The notes under the pieces: model-generated
What the model was told of the DNA's origin: nothing
Databases searched by the model: none
Seen by the model: only the letters and a program-made list of their open reading frames with translations
NCBI GenBank assembly: GCA_945645715.1
Contig: CALZFJ010000107.1
Location: 1 to 7,017 of the forward strand
DNA from: an uncultured Prevotellaceae bacterium
Lineage (GTDB): Bacteria > Bacteroidota > Bacteroidia > Bacteroidales > Muribaculaceae
Direction: 5' to 3'
DNA length: 7,017 bases
Translations under genes and position numbers: made by a program
Shown: piece after piece, positions 5,632 to 7,017 of the stretch
Layout of the letters: the number at the start of each line of letters is the position of its first letter
Position numbering within the stretch: position 1 is the stretch's first letter

Positions 5632-6000
5632 ATGATGGACAGAAGCTTGACTTTCAGCACTTCGGGCGAACTTATCAGGGTTCCGAGCGAGGCGGTGGTG
5701 CTTATCACTGCCGACGGGAACTATTCGGTCGTCACTTTGGCCGATGGCTCGGAGTATGTCCTCACCTTGCAGCTGGGGCAAATTGAGCGTAAGCTCATGG
5801 ATTTTGTCACCAGCAGCGACAACCGCTTTATCCGCATCGGCAAGAGCCTTATTATCAACCGCGAATACATTTCCTATATCAATCCGGCACGACAGAAGTT
5901 GATTCTGTCGGACTGCCGCACCTTCAAGCGCGAGACTACTGCCTCACGCGAGGCCCTGAAAGCTCTGAAGGAATATATAGAAAAGGAGGAACGACTATGA
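5632..6000 (+). CDS. stand-alone LytTR-domain DNA-binding regulator
   Basis: The 122-residue protein is almost entirely one LytTR domain, the DNA-binding fold of AgrA/LytR-type regulators. It contacts direct-repeat operators and acts in the cytoplasm. Diagnostic features are ITADGNYSVVTLADG (25-39), LQLGQIERKL (46-55), NRFIRIGKSLIINREYISYI (64-83), and strands KLILSD (89-94) and RTFKRE (96-101). A charged C-terminal helix (EALKALKEYIEKEERL) follows. There is no receiver domain, sensor or membrane segment in the protein. Two adjacent ATGs (5632, 5635) are possible starts. Its stop codon overlaps the ATG of the next gene by 4 bp (ATGA at 5997-6000), so the two are translationally coupled and probably work together. 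Target genes cannot be read from the window; self-regulation is a natural guess only. Confidence 0.9.
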   Translation: MMDRSLTFSTSGELIRVPSEAVVLITADGNYSVVTLADGSEYVLTLQLGQIERKLMDFVTSSDNRFIRIGKSLIINREYISYINPARQKLILSDCRTFKRETTASREALKALKEYIEKEERL

Positions 6001-6845
6001 GCAGAAAAAATATCGACATCGACGACAACGAGATAAGAATTATCACGTCAAAGAGCGGAAACGGCACTTCCACTCCTCCGCGTTGGCTCTATTATGCCAT
6101 CGTGTGCACCGCAGTGGCAATAATAGCCACAGTGTATGCACTGCTTTGGGGCAGCGATGATACCGCCGATAGCGAGGAACTGGCTGTGACACAGGAAGCC
6201 GCAGCCCCCGGTGATACTGCCACGGTGGTCAAGAAAGGATATGTGGAGATTACCGACACCGTAGTTGGCAATGTACCTCTCGTCATTCTCACTCCGCGCG
6301 ACGCCACGCCAAAGCTTCACATCGGCATCGACGTGCTGCAGACTCCTGATGTAGTGATGGCAATGCAGGCAGCCGACATTCGCAGCGACAATGGCGGCAT
6401 TGTTGGAGCCTATGTAGTCGATGGCAATCTGGTGAGCAAGGGACAGGCAAAATCGGGCTTCTGCGCAATTATCGACGGAAACATAACAATAGGCGTAGCC
6501 GATGCAACTCCTTTTCTCGAAAAAGCCATTGAGTCCGACGGCTACTTCTTCCGCCAATATCCGCTTGTGGTAGGCAACCAGTTGGTGGAAAACAAGCCCA
6601 AAGGCCGCTCGCTCCGCAAGGCTCTTGCCGAGTGGAACGGCACCACGGTTGTGGTGCTTAGCCGCAGCAGGCTCACATTCCACGATTTCGCGCAGACGCT
6701 TGTAGATTTGGGCGTGGCAAATGCCATCTATCTCGTAGGCTCTGAGGCTTTTGGCTTTGCCGTGGATTCAGAGGGCAACAGAACCGAATTTGGCAAGGAA
6801 GCACCGTCGCCGGAGGCAAGTACCAACTATATAATCTGGCGATAA
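5997..6845 (+). CDS. single-pass membrane protein with degenerate phosphodiester glycosidase (NAGPA/DUF2233)-like domain
   Basis: The 282-residue protein has a hydrophilic N-terminus (1-29), one membrane helix (about 30-51, RWLYYAIVCTAVAIIATVYA), an acidic linker (53-75), and a periplasmic domain from about 80 to 282. The order of motifs in the domain resembles NAGPA/DUF2233 proteins: a DG-rich entry (SGFCAIIDGNITIGVADATP), YFFRQYPLVVGNQLVENK (183-200), RSLRKALAEWNGTTVVVLS (204-222), LTFHDFAQTLVDLGVANAIYL (226-246), and NYIIWR at the end. The usual catalytic LDGG-type segment after 'A-I-Y-L' is replaced by VGSEAFG, so a hydrolase activity is doubtful. It overlaps the LytTR gene by 4 bp and is followed 36 nt later by a strong terminator, so the pair forms a closed operon. 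It could be a membrane partner or sensor for the regulator, which is inference from layout. The fold call is moderate. Confidence 0.6.
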   Translation: MSRKNIDIDDNEIRIITSKSGNGTSTPPRWLYYAIVCTAVAIIATVYALLWGSDDTADSEELAVTQEAAAPGDTATVVKKGYVEITDTVVGNVPLVILTPRDATPKLHIGIDVLQTPDVVMAMQAADIRSDNGGIVGAYVVDGNLVSKGQAKSGFCAIIDGNITIGVADATPFLEKAIESDGYFFRQYPLVVGNQLVENKPKGRSLRKALAEWNGTTVVVLSRSRLTFHDFAQTLVDLGVANAIYLVGSEAFGFAVDSEGNRTEFGKEAPSPEASTNYIIWR

Positions 6846-6881
6846 CTGCAATTTCATACATCACCGACCCCATTTCATACA

Positions 6882-6916
6882 ATGCCCGGCAATTCCCTTT
6901 GCCGGGCATAATTTTT
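6882..6916 (+). terminator. rho-independent terminator of the LytTR operon
   Basis: ATGCCCGGCAA (6882-6892) pairs perfectly with TTGCCGGGCAT (6899-6909) around a 6-nt loop, and AATTTTT follows (6910-6916). This is the clearest terminator in the window. Confidence 0.92.
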
Positions 6917-6928
6917 CCCCGAAATTTG
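6898..6928 (+). promoter_or_regulatory. weak candidate promoter of the last gene, overlapping the terminator stem
   Basis: TTTG at 6898-6901, in the right arm of the terminator, is followed after 19 nt by GAAATTTG (6921-6928), which differs from TAnnTTTG at its first base. Initiation near 6935 would leave about 25 nt before the ATG at 6960. No better promoter is seen in the gap. Confidence 0.35.
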
Positions 6929-6959
6929 CCATAGAAATTAATGACAAAAACGGATTATT

Positions 6960-7017
6960 ATGCGAAAACTGCTTTTCATCATCGCCGCCATTTTAGTCTG
7001 GACTTGTGGATACTCCA
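6960..7017 (+). CDS. start of an exported protein (signal peptide only; 3' end outside window)
   Basis: ATG at 6960-6962 opens a frame reading MRKLLFIIAAILVWTCGYS to the window edge. It has a positive N-terminus and a strong hydrophobic core, typical of a signal peptide. The cysteine at residue 16 (VWTC) does not fit the lipobox consensus well, so lipoprotein status is unclear. An earlier ATG at 6941, in another frame, gives a non-hydrophobic peptide and is less likely. Nothing can be said about the mature protein. Confidence 0.6.
   Translation, partial: MRKLLFIIAAILVWTCGYS

Noticed and set aside
6048..6683. 211-codon - strand ORF opposite the membrane protein gene
   Set aside because: It is fully inside the operon's second gene on the other strand, has odd composition (many Cys and His), and no promoter or family signal.

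Overview
The window looks like a chromosomal segment from a Bacteroidales member, most likely Muribaculaceae or a close relative. Four things in the sequence point there. Promoters have the Bacteroidota form (TTTG about 19-21 nt before TAnnTTTG). Secreted proteins end in type IX secretion (T9SS)-like tails (PKGIYIV...KKVIVK). There is a DUF4923-type secreted protein and an Rpn-like nuclease tail of the kind common in this group. The genus cannot be fixed from the sequence alone.

Left part (1-562, + strand). The window opens inside the 3' end of an Rpn/PD-(D/E)XK transposase-like nuclease gene, whose C-terminus carries a 21-bp tandem repeat encoding heptads. A strong promoter then drives the small SRP RNA (ffs). 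A tRNA-Thr(UGU) follows only 4 nt later, and a long hairpin closes the unit. ffs and the tRNA therefore appear to be made as one precursor.

Central minus-strand unit (4238 down to about 672). rlmN, the 23S rRNA A2503 / tRNA A37 radical-SAM methyltransferase, is followed after 23 nt by a large secreted endonuclease I with FN3/Ig-like modules, a jelly-roll-like module and a T9SS-like tail. The unit ends at a 16-bp hairpin that pairs fully only in the minus-strand RNA. It faces the ffs-tRNA unit head-on.

Right part (4397-7017, + strand). A regulated-looking promoter, with a perfect palindrome between its -33 and -7 boxes, precedes a DUF4923-like exported protein. Next comes a remnant of a larger surface protein, consisting only of its C-terminal T9SS-like tail, then a strong hairpin. 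A two-gene operon follows: a stand-alone LytTR DNA-binding protein overlapping by 4 bp a single-pass membrane protein with a degenerate phosphodiester glycosidase (NAGPA/DUF2233)-like domain. A textbook terminator ends it. The window closes in the signal peptide of a new exported protein.

Most of the window is ordinary housekeeping and cell-surface content. The items most worth a second look are the LytTR/membrane-protein pair, the ffs-tRNA co-transcription unit, the palindrome inside the DUF4923 gene promoter, and the decayed T9SS cargo gene.
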